NCBI GenBank assembly: GCA_030610915.1
Contig: JAUWQS010000162.1
Location: 1 to 5,078 of the forward strand
Source of the DNA: Pseudomonadota bacterium
Lineage (GTDB): Bacteria; Desulfobacterota; Syntrophia; Syntrophales; JADFWA01
Reading direction: 5' to 3'
Length of the DNA stretch: 5,078 nt
In this document: positions 1 through 4,910 of the stretch, piece after piece
How positions within the stretch are numbered: the stretch's first letter is position 1
Layout of the letters: each line of letters starts with the position of its first letter
The notes under the pieces: model-generated
Told to the model about the DNA's origin: nothing
The model's input: only the letters and a program-made list of their open reading frames with translations
Databases searched by the model: none
Translations under genes and position numbers: made by a program

Positions 1-52
1 AGGGGAAGGGTCGTCCGGTTGTTTGATAAGCCGTAAGCCCTTGTTTTTATTC

Positions 53-140
53 TGGTGCCGGAGCTCGGAGTTGAACCGAGATGGGCGCAAGGCCCGGGGG
101 ATTTTGAGTCCCCTGCGTCTACCAGTTTCACCACTCCGGC
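53..140 (-). tRNA. tRNA-Leu (anticodon CAA)
   Basis: Read on the minus strand this is a complete class II tRNA. The 7-bp acceptor stem (GCCGGAG with CTCCGGC) is followed by a D arm, then an anticodon stem GGGGA/TCCCC closing the loop CTCAAAA, which places anticodon CAA at 104-106 to read UUG codons. A long variable arm (GGGC/GCCC) typical of Leu and Ser tRNAs comes next, then a T arm with GGTTCAACTCC and an encoded 3' CCA at 53-55. It diverges from the tRNA-Ala gene and has its own promoter 4 to 33 bp upstream. All stems are intact, so it should be functional. Confidence 0.97.
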
Positions 141-150
141 GCAGTAGGAA

Positions 151-178
151 GTTATAATTTCTGACAAAGAAATGTCAA
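151..178 (-). promoter_or_regulatory. sigma-70-type promoter for tRNA-Leu
   Basis: On the minus strand a perfect -35 box TTGACA (173-178) is separated by 16 bp from a -10 box TATAAC (151-156). Transcription would begin near 144, only a few bases before the tRNA 5' end at 140. Such a short leader is usual for a tRNA gene. The match was seen directly; promoter activity is inferred. Confidence 0.7.
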
Positions 179-188
179 GAAAAATGTG

Positions 189-217
189 TTGACACTGTAT
201 TAAATCACATGTTAGTG
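189..217 (+). promoter_or_regulatory. possible promoter for tRNA-Ala
   Basis: A perfect -35 hexamer TTGACA lies at 189-194 on the plus strand, about 55 bp upstream of tRNA-Ala. No good -10 box stands at the ideal distance; the best options are GTTAGT (211-216) at 16 bp or the weaker TTAGTG (212-217) at 17 bp. The -35 box and position fit a tRNA promoter, but the -10 assignment is uncertain. This box is the mirror image of the tRNA-Leu -35 box, 10 bp away. Confidence 0.35.
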
Positions 218-248
218 AAATAAATTCAGTTGAATTGAAAATCTAAGT

Positions 249-324
249 GGGGCTGTAGCTCAGCTGGGAGAGCGCATGACTGGCAGTCATGAGGTCAGGG
301 GTTCGATCCCCCTCAGCTCCACCA
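249..324 (+). tRNA. tRNA-Ala (anticodon GGC)
   Basis: A 76-nt cloverleaf including an encoded CCA end (322-324). Acceptor stem GGGGCTG pairs with CAGCTCC through one G-U pair. The D arm is GCTC/GAGC, the anticodon stem CATGA/TCATG closes loop CTGGCAG with anticodon GGC at 282-284 (reads GCC), and the T arm is AGGGG/CCCCT around TTCGATC. All arms pair, so the gene looks functional. It points away from tRNA-Leu. No clear intrinsic terminator with a T run follows it. Confidence 0.97.
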
Positions 325-410
325 AGAATATCAGGGGGTTAGGTTAGTCCCTTAGTCGTGAAATTCGTGCAAAAATGGCAAAAGAATTTAGTAAGCGTTC
401 ACGGAACGTT

Positions 411-479
411 GAAATTAGAAAATAGAAATTGGAAATTTGGCCTTCATGTTTTTCTCCCGAATTTCTAATTTCCAATTTC
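411..479. repeat. AT-rich inverted repeat with GAAATT units
   Basis: The left side carries GAAATTAGAAA (411-421) and GAAATTGGAAATT (425-437). The right side carries the exact complements: AATTTCCAATTTC (467-479) and TTTCTAATTTC (462-472). The main stem is a perfect 13 bp with a 29-nt loop. The two left units compete for the same right arm, so the element may be a partly duplicated palindrome. Short elements of this style are common between genes in environmental bacterial genomes. A function is not shown. Confidence 0.75.
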
Positions 480-492
480 AAGCTGTGAACAA

Positions 493-530
493 CTGCCGGC
501 TTTGAGCTTCCGGCTTGTCCGGGTTAGGTT
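493..530 (+). repeat. left copy of an inverted repeat flanking the helicase gene
   Basis: Positions 510-530 are identical, in reverse complement, to 2628-2648 (21 of 21 bases; core GTCCGGGTTAGG). Similarity continues more weakly outward to 493 here and 2670 on the other side, where both copies begin CTGCC when read in the same sense. The two copies face each other across the whole helicase gene. Confidence 0.85.
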
Positions 531-599
531 ATATTGGTCTGACTTTTTGATTCACTCTTTATAATTGCCGCGCCATCCGGGAGCTTGCAGGGGAGTCGG

Positions 600-2579
600 T
601 TATTCATAGAAGTTGCTGCTATAATTCACAATCCATTGATCATAAAGGCGATTTGCGGCAGTTGGTGAAGAGGGTGTCAACTCTTCTATGAATCGGGAAG
701 GGCTCAAGACAGTATTTCCCATACCCCTTTTGTAATCAATCAGTGGATAACAGAAATACAATTGATCTTTTGCCCTCGTGGCCGCCACATAAAAGAGTCT
801 TCTTTCTTCCTCTTCTCCCTCCGGCTCCTTGAGCGATCGTGCAAGAGGAATCATCCCATCTGAACACCAGATCATGAATACCGCGGACCATTCAAGACCC
901 TTGGCCTGATGAATTGTGCTGAGAATAATTTTATCTTTATCCCTGTCCGCTCTATCCTCGTCCTCGTCCATATTCGTCAGTAACGCAAGCTCACTTAAAA
1001 AATTCTCCAGGGAATTAAACTTTCGGGAAAAATTTCCCAGTTGATTCAGATCCTCCTCTCTTGACTCGATATCAGTATATCTCTCTTGAAGATACTCATG
1101 ATAACCGCTCCCCAAAACAGTCTCTATAATTTCCGCCGGGTTTTTACTATCTGTTGAATCAACAAGGTTTTTAATCAGCTTCCTGAATTTTTCCAGACCG
1201 GCGCCGACCTTTTTGCTGACACACTTCAGAAAATCATCAGACAGTACGGCGGAGACGGGGTCTGCCTGAGCGGAAATAAATTTCCATACCCTCTCGGCGG
1301 TGACTTTGCCAACATTTCTGTAGAGCATAAGCAGCCTCTTCCATGCCAGTTCATCAAAGGGATTCACCATTATCCTCATAAAAGATGTCACATCCTTGAT
1401 ATGAGCCTGCTCGAAAAATCTGATACCCGACCTTATTTCAAAGGGGATTCCCCTCCTCGTCAACTCCATCTGAAGCTCCATAGAATGATAATGAGCGCGA
1501 TAAAGCACCGCAATTTCATCGAGGGAAATATCTTCCGATATCAATTCAAGTACGCGCTGCGCAACGAAATTAGCCTGTTGTATGACATTTTCCGCCGGCG
1601 CAAGAACCGGTCTGATACCCCCTGATCTTACGGCTTTTAAGCTTTTTTTAAACTGCCTTTCATTATTAACTATGCTCATATTGGCCAGATTAAGGATCTC
1701 CGGCGTGCTTCTGTAGTTGGTCTCAAGTCTGAATATTTTTGCGTCCGGATACTTATCAGGAAACTTGACAATATTGGCGAAATTCGCCCCTCTGAAGGAA
1801 TATATGCTCTGGGAATCATCCCCCACCACCATCAGGTTTTTGTGATGCGAGGCTAACAGATCCAGAATTTCCGCCTGTATTAAATTGGTGTCCTGATATT
1901 CATCCACCAGGACATGCCGAAGCCTCTCCGAATATTCCTTCAGGACGTCGGGAAAACCGACAAGAAGTCTTCTTAAATTAATAAGGAGATCGTCAAAATC
2001 CATCACGTTCAATTCTTTTTTCCGGGTCTGATAGCGGGAAGCAACCCCCTCAATTTTATCAATGCGGTTGTAAAAATAAGGATTTCTCTTTGTGACAACC
2101 TTATCGATGCTATCTCCGGTATTTATGGAAAGACTTATAATATCCCCTATAACATTCCCTTTAGGGAACTTTTCTGACCCGCTGTCAATCCCGAGTTCGG
2201 ATATACAGGTGTTTATGAGCTGCCTGGAATCCTCGCTGTCTATGATTGAATAGTTGCTGTTATAACCGAGAAGGTAACCGGCCCTTCTCAATATGAGATT
2301 GGCTATGTGATGAAATGTCCCTCCCCACAACCTGCTTATATCAATGCCTGTGAGCATCTCAACTCTCCCTAACATCTCACGGGCAGCCTTATTGGTAAAG
2401 GTGGCAAGAAGAATATTCTCAGGCCTCACACCTGATTCAATCAGCCGGGCCACCCTGTAGGTAATTGTGCGCGTCTTACCGCTTCCGGCGCCCGCAATAA
2501 CAAGGATTGGGCCGCCGGTCGCCATTACAACCTGAAGCTGTTCGGGGTTGAGTTCTTTTCTGTAATCCACCATGTTCAA
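600..2579 (-). CDS. ATP-dependent DNA helicase, UvrD/PcrA/Rep family (SF1A)
   Basis: This is a superfamily 1A 3'-to-5' DNA helicase that unwinds duplex DNA using ATP, with likely roles in excision repair, mismatch repair or restart of stalled forks. Every family motif is visible: Q motif LNPEQLQVV (10-18), Walker A AGAGSGKT (29-36), motif Ia ATFTNKAA (59-66), Ib GTFHHIA (87-93), Walker B DEYQD (226-230), motif III VVGDDSQSIYSFRGA (251-265), IV LETNYRST (285-292), V STIHQAKGLEW (554-564) and VI RRLFYVAATRAK (593-604). At 659 residues it is near Rep (673) and shorter than UvrD or PcrA (about 720), lacking their long C-terminal tail, so no specific symbol is given. The first codon here is TTG (2577-2579). 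An in-frame ATG two codons on (2571-2573) is equally likely, because the weak GTGAG upstream can serve either. It lies downstream of adk on the same strand. Confidence 0.95.
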   Translation of the reverse strand: MNMVDYRKELNPEQLQVVMATGGPILVIAGAGSGKTRTITYRVARLIESGVRPENILLATFTNKAAREMLGRVEMLTGIDISRLWGGTFHHIANLILRRAGYLLGYNSNYSIIDSEDSRQLINTCISELGIDSGSEKFPKGNVIGDIISLSINTGDSIDKVVTKRNPYFYNRIDKIEGVASRYQTRKKELNVMDFDDLLINLRRLLVGFPDVLKEYSERLRHVLVDEYQDTNLIQAEILDLLASHHKNLMVVGDDSQSIYSFRGANFANIVKFPDKYPDAKIFRLETNYRSTPEILNLANMSIVNNERQFKKSLKAVRSGGIRPVLAPAENVIQQANFVAQRVLELISEDISLDEIAVLYRAHYHSMELQMELTRRGIPFEIRSGIRFFEQAHIKDVTSFMRIMVNPFDELAWKRLLMLYRNVGKVTAERVWKFISAQADPVSAVLSDDFLKCVSKKVGAGLEKFRKLIKNLVDSTDSKNPAEIIETVLGSGYHEYLQERYTDIESREEDLNQLGNFSRKFNSLENFLSELALLTNMDEDEDRADRDKDKIILSTIHQAKGLEWSAVFMIWCSDGMIPLARSLKEPEGEEEERRLFYVAATRAKDQLYFCYPLIDYKRGMGNTVLSPSRFIEELTPSSPTAANRLYDQWIVNYSSNFYE

Positions 2580-2627
2580 AAAATCTCACGCTAAATAGGT
2601 TATTAGGCTGAAGGCTGAAGGAAAAAC

Positions 2628-2670
2628 AACCTAACCCGGACAAGCCGGAGGAGCTGAAAGCTTAAGGCAG
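2628..2670 (-). repeat. right copy of the inverted repeat flanking the helicase gene
   Basis: Positions 2628-2648 (AACCTAACCCGG then ACAAGCCGG) are the exact reverse complement of 510-530. Weaker similarity runs on to 2670. It sits inside the 178-bp element between adk and the helicase gene, whereas the left copy has no such surrounding inverted repeat. Confidence 0.85.
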
Positions 2671-2677
2671 ACTGGTG

Positions 2678-2703
2678 GCATGGACAAACTCGTTTGTCCG
2701 TGC
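2678..2703. repeat. hairpin, 11-bp stem with 4-nt loop
   Basis: GCATGGACAAA (2678-2688) pairs with TTTGTCCGTGC (2693-2703) around loop CTCG, with a single T-G pair. Neither strand has a T run after it, so it does not look like an intrinsic terminator. It is one component of the repeat mosaic between adk and the helicase gene, and could affect read-through between them. Confidence 0.7.
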
Positions 2704-2771
2704 GTAACTATTCAGGCTTAAAGGTTTTTGTTGGGTTTCGCACCTTAATCCAGGCTAACAGCCTTCAGCCT

Positions 2772-3419
2772 TCAGCCTAAACAGGCCTTCTTGATCTTCA
2801 AAAACGTCTCATTGCTGTCTATGGAAGCAAAATTTTTGAGCAATCCTTCATTGTCATAAAACTCTATAAGCGGTCTTGTCTTCTCATTATACGTTTCCAG
2901 CCGATGGATTATGGCTTCTTCGGTCTCATCATCCCGCTGTATGACCGGGTTGCCGCATTTCCTGCATTTTCCATCCCGGGTTGGCGGGTTGCTCTTAATA
3001 TTGTATATCTCCTGGCATTCCGGGTTTGAACAGGTTCTTCGGGTTGTAAGCCGATCCATAATAACAGCCCTGGGAACTTCCAGATTAACCACAAAATCGA
3101 GTTTGATGTTCAATTTTTCAAAAAGCTCTTTCAATTCCTCTGCCTGATTAATGGTCCTGGGGAACCCATCTAAAATGAATCCCTTTTTACAATCAGGCTC
3201 CTGCAGCCGCCTCTCCATAATGCCCATGATAAGCGAGTCTGGAACCAGATCTCCGCGATCCATGTATCCCTGGGCATTTTTACCAATCTCAGTTCCAGCC
3301 TCAACGGCCGCGCGCAGGATGTCTCCTGTCGAAATCTGCACAGATCCATCAAAACCGCAAAGAAGTTTCGCCACTGTTCCCTTGCCGGCTCCGGGTGAGC
3401 CCAAAATTATAATCCTCAT
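2772..3419 (-). CDS. adk: adenylate kinase, long zinc-binding form
   Basis: Catalyses the reversible phosphotransfer ATP + AMP = 2 ADP in the cytoplasm, balancing adenine nucleotides. Visible features are P-loop GSPGAGKGT (7-15), AMP-binding STGD with Arg36 (30-36), RGDLVPD (55-61), DGFPRT with Arg88 (84-89), LTTRR before the LID (124-128), and the late arginines in QRDDETEE (161-168) and HRLETY (172-177). The LID carries four cysteines at 130, 135, 152 and 155, a probable zinc site with C-x4-C instead of the usual C-x2-C first pair. The 215 residues fit the long bacterial class. The ATG at 3417-3419 is supported by GGAGG (3426-3430) six bases upstream. The last two codons and the TGA lie within a repeat arm, so the extreme C-terminus may have been altered by an insertion. 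It is not in a ribosomal-protein operon here; the helicase gene follows. Confidence 0.97.
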   Translation of the reverse strand: MRIIILGSPGAGKGTVAKLLCGFDGSVQISTGDILRAAVEAGTEIGKNAQGYMDRGDLVPDSLIMGIMERRLQEPDCKKGFILDGFPRTINQAEELKELFEKLNIKLDFVVNLEVPRAVIMDRLTTRRTCSNPECQEIYNIKSNPPTRDGKCRKCGNPVIQRDDETEEAIIHRLETYNEKTRPLIEFYDNEGLLKNFASIDSNETFLKIKKACLG

Positions 3420-3453
3420 CTACAACCTCCCCAATGAAATATTGTCATGCAGT

Positions 3454-3482
3454 CTAATATCATGACTGCAGGGGTAGCACAA
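3454..3482 (-). promoter_or_regulatory. possible adk promoter with extended -10
   Basis: On the minus strand TTGTGC (3477-3482) stands 17 bp before TATTAG (3454-3459), which is preceded by TGA to give an extended -10 pattern. The predicted start near 3447 gives a leader of about 28 nt ending in the adk ribosome-binding site. Overlapping inverted words (TGCAGT 3448-3453 with ACTGCA 3465-3470, or GTCATG 3444-3449 with CATGAC 3461-3466) straddle the -10 box and might bind a regulator. Boxes are only partial matches. Confidence 0.4.
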
Positions 3483-3547
3483 GCATCAGCCTTTATTTGT
3501 TGAGACTCTCTTACGGAAAGCATAATCGCCGCGGATCAGCCGCACAA

Positions 3548-3566
3548 GCGGTCAGATGTCGACCGC
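3548..3566. repeat. small inverted repeat between antitoxin gene and adk
   Basis: GCGGTC (3548-3553) and GACCGC (3561-3566) form a 6-bp stem with a 7-nt loop, 25 bp after the antitoxin stop. No T run follows on the minus strand, so it is a poor terminator. The rest of 3483-3591 has no convincing gene. Confidence 0.5.
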
Positions 3567-3591
3567 AAGAGCAATGTTGTGCTGGTGGCAC

Positions 3592-3864
3592 TTAAAGGGT
3601 TTTCTCAACAAGGCGGCCATTAATATATTTATGGAGTACACTGGAAATCAAGGTCTGATAGGGTAAGCCTTCCTCGATGGCTTTCTTCCGAAATCGGACA
3701 ATGTCCCTTTCAGTCATACGTATGTTTACCCGTTTATCCTTACGAAGAGTTGCTCGAGCATACTCCTCGTATCGCTTGGCTTCCCTGTCAAAATCCGGAA
3801 TGCAGCGCCATTCCCCTCGTTCGACGGACTCCAATATATCCTTTTCTTCCTTAGTTAACTTCAT
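3592..3864 (-). CDS. CopG/ribbon-helix-helix antitoxin-like protein (COG5304 type)
   Basis: A 90-residue basic protein with the layout of CopG-type antitoxins: an acidic N-terminal part (LTKEEKDILESVERGEW, 3-19) that in this family wraps the toxin, a charged linker with RYEEYARATLRKDKR (31-45), then a ribbon-helix-helix module. The module comprises strand VNIRMT (46-51), helix ERDIVRFRKKAIEEG (52-66), turn LPYQ and helix TLISSVLHKYINGRL (71-85). Such proteins usually bind their own promoter as dimers and neutralise a partner, often a BrnT-like (COG2929) ribonuclease encoded just upstream. No toxin frame is present on either side, so this is an orphan, possibly an anti-toxin relic or solo regulator. 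The ATG at 3862-3864 is backed by GGGAGGT nine bases upstream (GGAGG 3874-3878). It is full length and not visibly damaged. Family assignment is from sequence pattern only. Confidence 0.85.
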   Translation of the reverse strand: MKLTKEEKDILESVERGEWRCIPDFDREAKRYEEYARATLRKDKRVNIRMTERDIVRFRKKAIEEGLPYQTLISSVLHKYINGRLVEKTL

Positions 3865-3914
3865 TATTACTTACCTCCCAAATAAATCTATAGTACAGGA
3901 AATCCAATTTTTCA

Positions 3915-3941
3915 GACAGGATAGACAGGATGTTCAGGATA
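3915..3941. repeat. 9-bp tandem repeat, three copies
   Basis: GACAGGATA, GACAGGATG and TTCAGGATA follow one another without gaps. Read on the minus strand this is the familiar intergenic word TATCCTGTC repeated. It lies about 50 bp upstream of the antitoxin start, so may sit beside its promoter (a weak TACTAT is present near 3889-3894). Confidence 0.75.
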
Positions 3942-4068
3942 TAAAGAAAATAAGAAAGTCTTGTATCGGCCCCATGCTCCTGCGTGGGAATGCATACCAA
4001 ACAAGCAACGAGGAACCAGCAACCAGCAAATGTAATCCCCTTATTTATTGAGCATATGTTTTGTGGAC

Positions 4069-4079
4069 TCACCTCCTTT
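4069..4079 (-). promoter_or_regulatory. orphan strong ribosome-binding site
   Basis: The minus strand reads AAAGGAGGTGA, an essentially perfect match to the anti-Shine-Dalgarno complement. The nearest ATG downstream (4053-4055) is followed by only three sense codons and a stop. It probably marks the start of a gene whose body has been lost, 200 bp upstream of the antitoxin gene on the same strand, where a partner toxin would be expected. That identity is a guess. Confidence 0.4.
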
Positions 4080-4135
4080 GTATGCGTGTTCTTCAACCAG
4101 CCGATTATATACTCGACGACAGATCTATTCCGGTC

Positions 4136-4159
4136 ACGCAAAGACACAAAGACGCAAAA
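4136..4159. repeat. 8-bp tandem repeat (ACRCAAAG), three copies
   Basis: ACGCAAAG, ACACAAAG and ACGCAAAA occur head to tail. On the minus strand this reads TTTGCGTC TTTGTGTC TTTGCGT, a short repeat type often scattered through environmental bacterial genomes. No coding role is apparent. Confidence 0.8.
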
Positions 4160-4173
4160 AAAAGCCCACGGGC
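4156..4173 (-). terminator. weak terminator-like site after the cas1 fragment
   Basis: On the minus strand GCCC-GT-GGGC (4164-4173) runs straight into eight T residues (4156-4163). The stem is only 3-4 bp, below what an efficient intrinsic terminator normally has, so the call rests mainly on the T run and its place downstream of the cas1 fragment. Confidence 0.25.
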
Positions 4174-4302
4174 CGCAATCCCTTCGTATGTCAGGTCTAT
4201 TCCGATAGGGGCCTCCGCATTGACTGTGATATCACGAGCCCGGCGCCGTCATTTTGCGAACCTCTCTTCGATAAAGCAGTGTTGAGTAAGATATCCCCTA
4301 CA

Positions 4303-4614
4303 CCTGGCAAAGCGAAGAGCGAATTCCGAATCATCGAGAAGCCGGTACTGTCGTTTATGAAGGAAGACATTCCTGGGCTCCGGCAGGGCAATTCTTCCAA
4401 GGTAGCGGCCGTTATAACTCATGAAGACCGTGTCTATATTATAGCGCATGAGCTGGACAAAGGCACGGTGGGTAATCTCCACATTGCCGAAGATGACGAG
4501 CTGGTTGAGTTTATAGGTAAAAAGGGTGTTGTATGTGGTATCGCCCTTCTTGACCAGAAGATGTCTTCCCTCCTTTACAATCTTTGCTCCCTGGGTTCTG
4601 ACGTATATGACCAT
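4303..4614 (-). pseudogene. cas1: cas1 fragment: N-terminal domain of CRISPR integrase Cas1
   Basis: Intact Cas1 is the spacer-inserting integrase that acts with Cas2, about 300-340 residues long. Here 104 residues match its N-terminal beta domain: YVRTQGAKIVKEGRHLLV (4-21), then KLNQLVIFGNVEITHRAFVQ (35-54), the hallmark GNV segment, then GRYLGRI (69-75) and KRQYRLLDDSEFALRFAR (87-104). Matching stops there; the frame runs on for 17 unrelated residues to a TGA at 4249-4251. The helical domain, with the catalytic Glu, His and Asp, is absent and not found in other frames, so spacer integration is impossible. The ATG at 4612-4614 is supported by GGGAGG six bases upstream (GGAGG at 4621-4625), better than the in-frame ATG at 4636-4638. 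No cas2, other cas gene or array is present. A deletion is the simplest explanation. The subtype cannot be told. Confidence 0.88.
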
Positions 4615-4750
4615 AAGTTGCCTCCCGTTTTTGTTCATTCATAGAAAGGGCATGGTTGATGGCAAGGTTTGCAATGTTGCAGTATTCGGTTGTCAAAGAG
4701 CATGACTTTCCGGATGAGTTACTTATTTACAAATGGACGTCCCTATCTTT

Positions 4751-4771
4751 TCAAGATTTTGGTCCTATCAT
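4751..4771 (-). CDS. six-codon minicistron (MIGPKS) or start of a lost gene
   Basis: On the minus strand AAAGGAG (4780-4786) is followed after 8 bases by ATG, five more codons and TGA. Spacing and match are excellent for such a tiny frame. It may be the surviving start of a gene removed by rearrangement, a leader peptide ahead of the cas1 fragment, or chance. Nothing in the peptide suggests attenuation, since there is no run of one amino acid. Confidence 0.2.
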   Translation of the reverse strand: MIGPKS

Positions 4772-4804
4772 AACTCTTTCTCCTTTATCTTTGTTTCGAT
4801 CGAA

Positions 4805-4910
4805 CGCCCAGGATGAGGAGCGCGTTAGCGTCTGTCTCAATCCGTTGGATGGCCTGAGGTTGGGGAGTCTCCCAAAGTTACGTTAAAAGGAGCGCTCCTC
4901 ATCCTGGGCG
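4805..4910. repeat. 106-bp palindromic element with perfect 19-bp inverted ends
   Basis: CGCCCAGGATGAGGAGCGC (4805-4823) is exactly complementary to 4892-4910. The 68-bp interior forms two further small hairpins: ATCC-GTT-GGAT (4840-4850) and TTGGG/CCCAA (4860-4864 with 4871-4875, plus a G-T pair). The fold would be a long stem with a branched head on either strand. No terminal duplication is evident. It could be a miniature transposable element, a REP-like palindrome or a structured RNA. It is not coding. Confidence 0.75.

Larger units (their letters stand above)
325..599. other. repeat-rich intergenic region, no gene seen
   Basis: This stretch between tRNA-Ala and the end of the helicase gene has no convincing reading frame. 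It holds two copies of GGGTTAGGTTA (336-346 and 521-531), an AT-rich inverted repeat of the GAAATT type (411-479), the flanking words GTTCAC (398-403) and GTGAAC (484-489) that could extend that fold, and the left copy of the 21-bp repeat that recurs inverted near 2628. No intrinsic terminator for either flanking gene was recognised. Confidence 0.7.
2603..2780. repeat. 178-bp intergenic element bounded by 19-bp perfect inverted repeats
   Basis: TTAGGCTGAAGGCTGAAGG at 2603-2621 and its exact complement at 2762-2780 bound this element. Each arm is itself made of the repeated word GGCTGAA. Inside are the right copy of the helicase-flanking 21-bp repeat (2628-2648), an 11-bp hairpin (2678-2703) and a degenerate palindrome around TGTTGGGTTTCGCA (near 2730-2760). 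It looks like several small repeats nested together, perhaps a non-autonomous mobile element. The right arm overlaps the last codons and stop of adk. No target-site duplication is obvious. Confidence 0.75.
4120..4206. repeat. imperfect 15-bp direct repeat bracketing a tandem octamer
   Basis: CAGATCTATTCCGGT (4120-4134) and CAGGTCTATTCCGAT (4192-4206) agree at 13 of 15 positions. The 57 bp between them holds the octamer array, an A8 run and a short GC palindrome. The pair could be the duplicated ends of a small inserted element or parts of a larger repeat unit of 72 bp. Confidence 0.55.
3865..4302. other. gene-free mosaic of short repeats between antitoxin gene and cas1 fragment
   Basis: No frame here looks real. 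The open frames that cross it read mainly through repeats. It holds a 9-bp tandem repeat (3915-3941), a doubled AACCAGC (4014-4027), an orphan ribosome-binding site (4069-4079), an 8-bp tandem repeat (4136-4159), a 15-bp imperfect direct repeat on both sides of it (4120-4134 and 4192-4206), and a palindrome GTGATATCAC (4226-4235). The sequence next to 4303, just past the Cas1 match, is not recognisable as cas1 in any of the three minus-strand frames. Confidence 0.7.

Noticed and set aside
1..52. Integration attachment site downstream of tRNA-Leu
   Set aside because: tRNA-Leu genes are common phage targets, but no integrase and no repeat of the tRNA 3' end occurs in the window, and the flank is only 52 bp.
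2911..3465. Plus-strand and other minus-strand frames overlapping adk
   Set aside because: All are shadows of adk, which has complete motifs and a strong ribosome-binding site.
3485..3550. Remnant of a toxin downstream of the antitoxin (frame reading LVRLIRGDYAFRKRVS)
   Set aside because: Only about 20 codons between stops, no start, no recognisable toxin motif. Indistinguishable from chance.
3851..4147. 98-codon minus-strand frame upstream of the antitoxin, with a membrane-like stretch
   Set aside because: Its sequence is a translation of short repeats (the FLYILNILSILSE part is the 9-bp tandem repeat), it has no ribosome-binding site at its start, and it overlaps the well-supported antitoxin start.
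4226..4235. GTGATATCAC as a CRP-type operator
   Set aside because: The half-sites are too close together for the usual TGTGA-N6-TCACA spacing, and no promoter is nearby.
4197..4302. Continuation of Cas1 by frameshift
   Set aside because: All three minus-strand frames past 4303 were read. None resembles the Cas1 helical domain or its catalytic motifs, so a simple frameshift does not rescue the gene.
4048..4644. 198-codon open frame on the plus strand
   Set aside because: It lies antisense to the cas1 fragment and runs through the tandem octamers. The minus-strand frame has clear Cas1 motifs and a ribosome-binding site, so this one is a shadow.
4805..4910. Integron attC recombination site
   Set aside because: The size and palindrome invite it, but the ends do not match RYYYAAC and GTTRRRY and the stem is perfect, whereas attC sites have unpaired bases. 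The only such words are in an internal hairpin.
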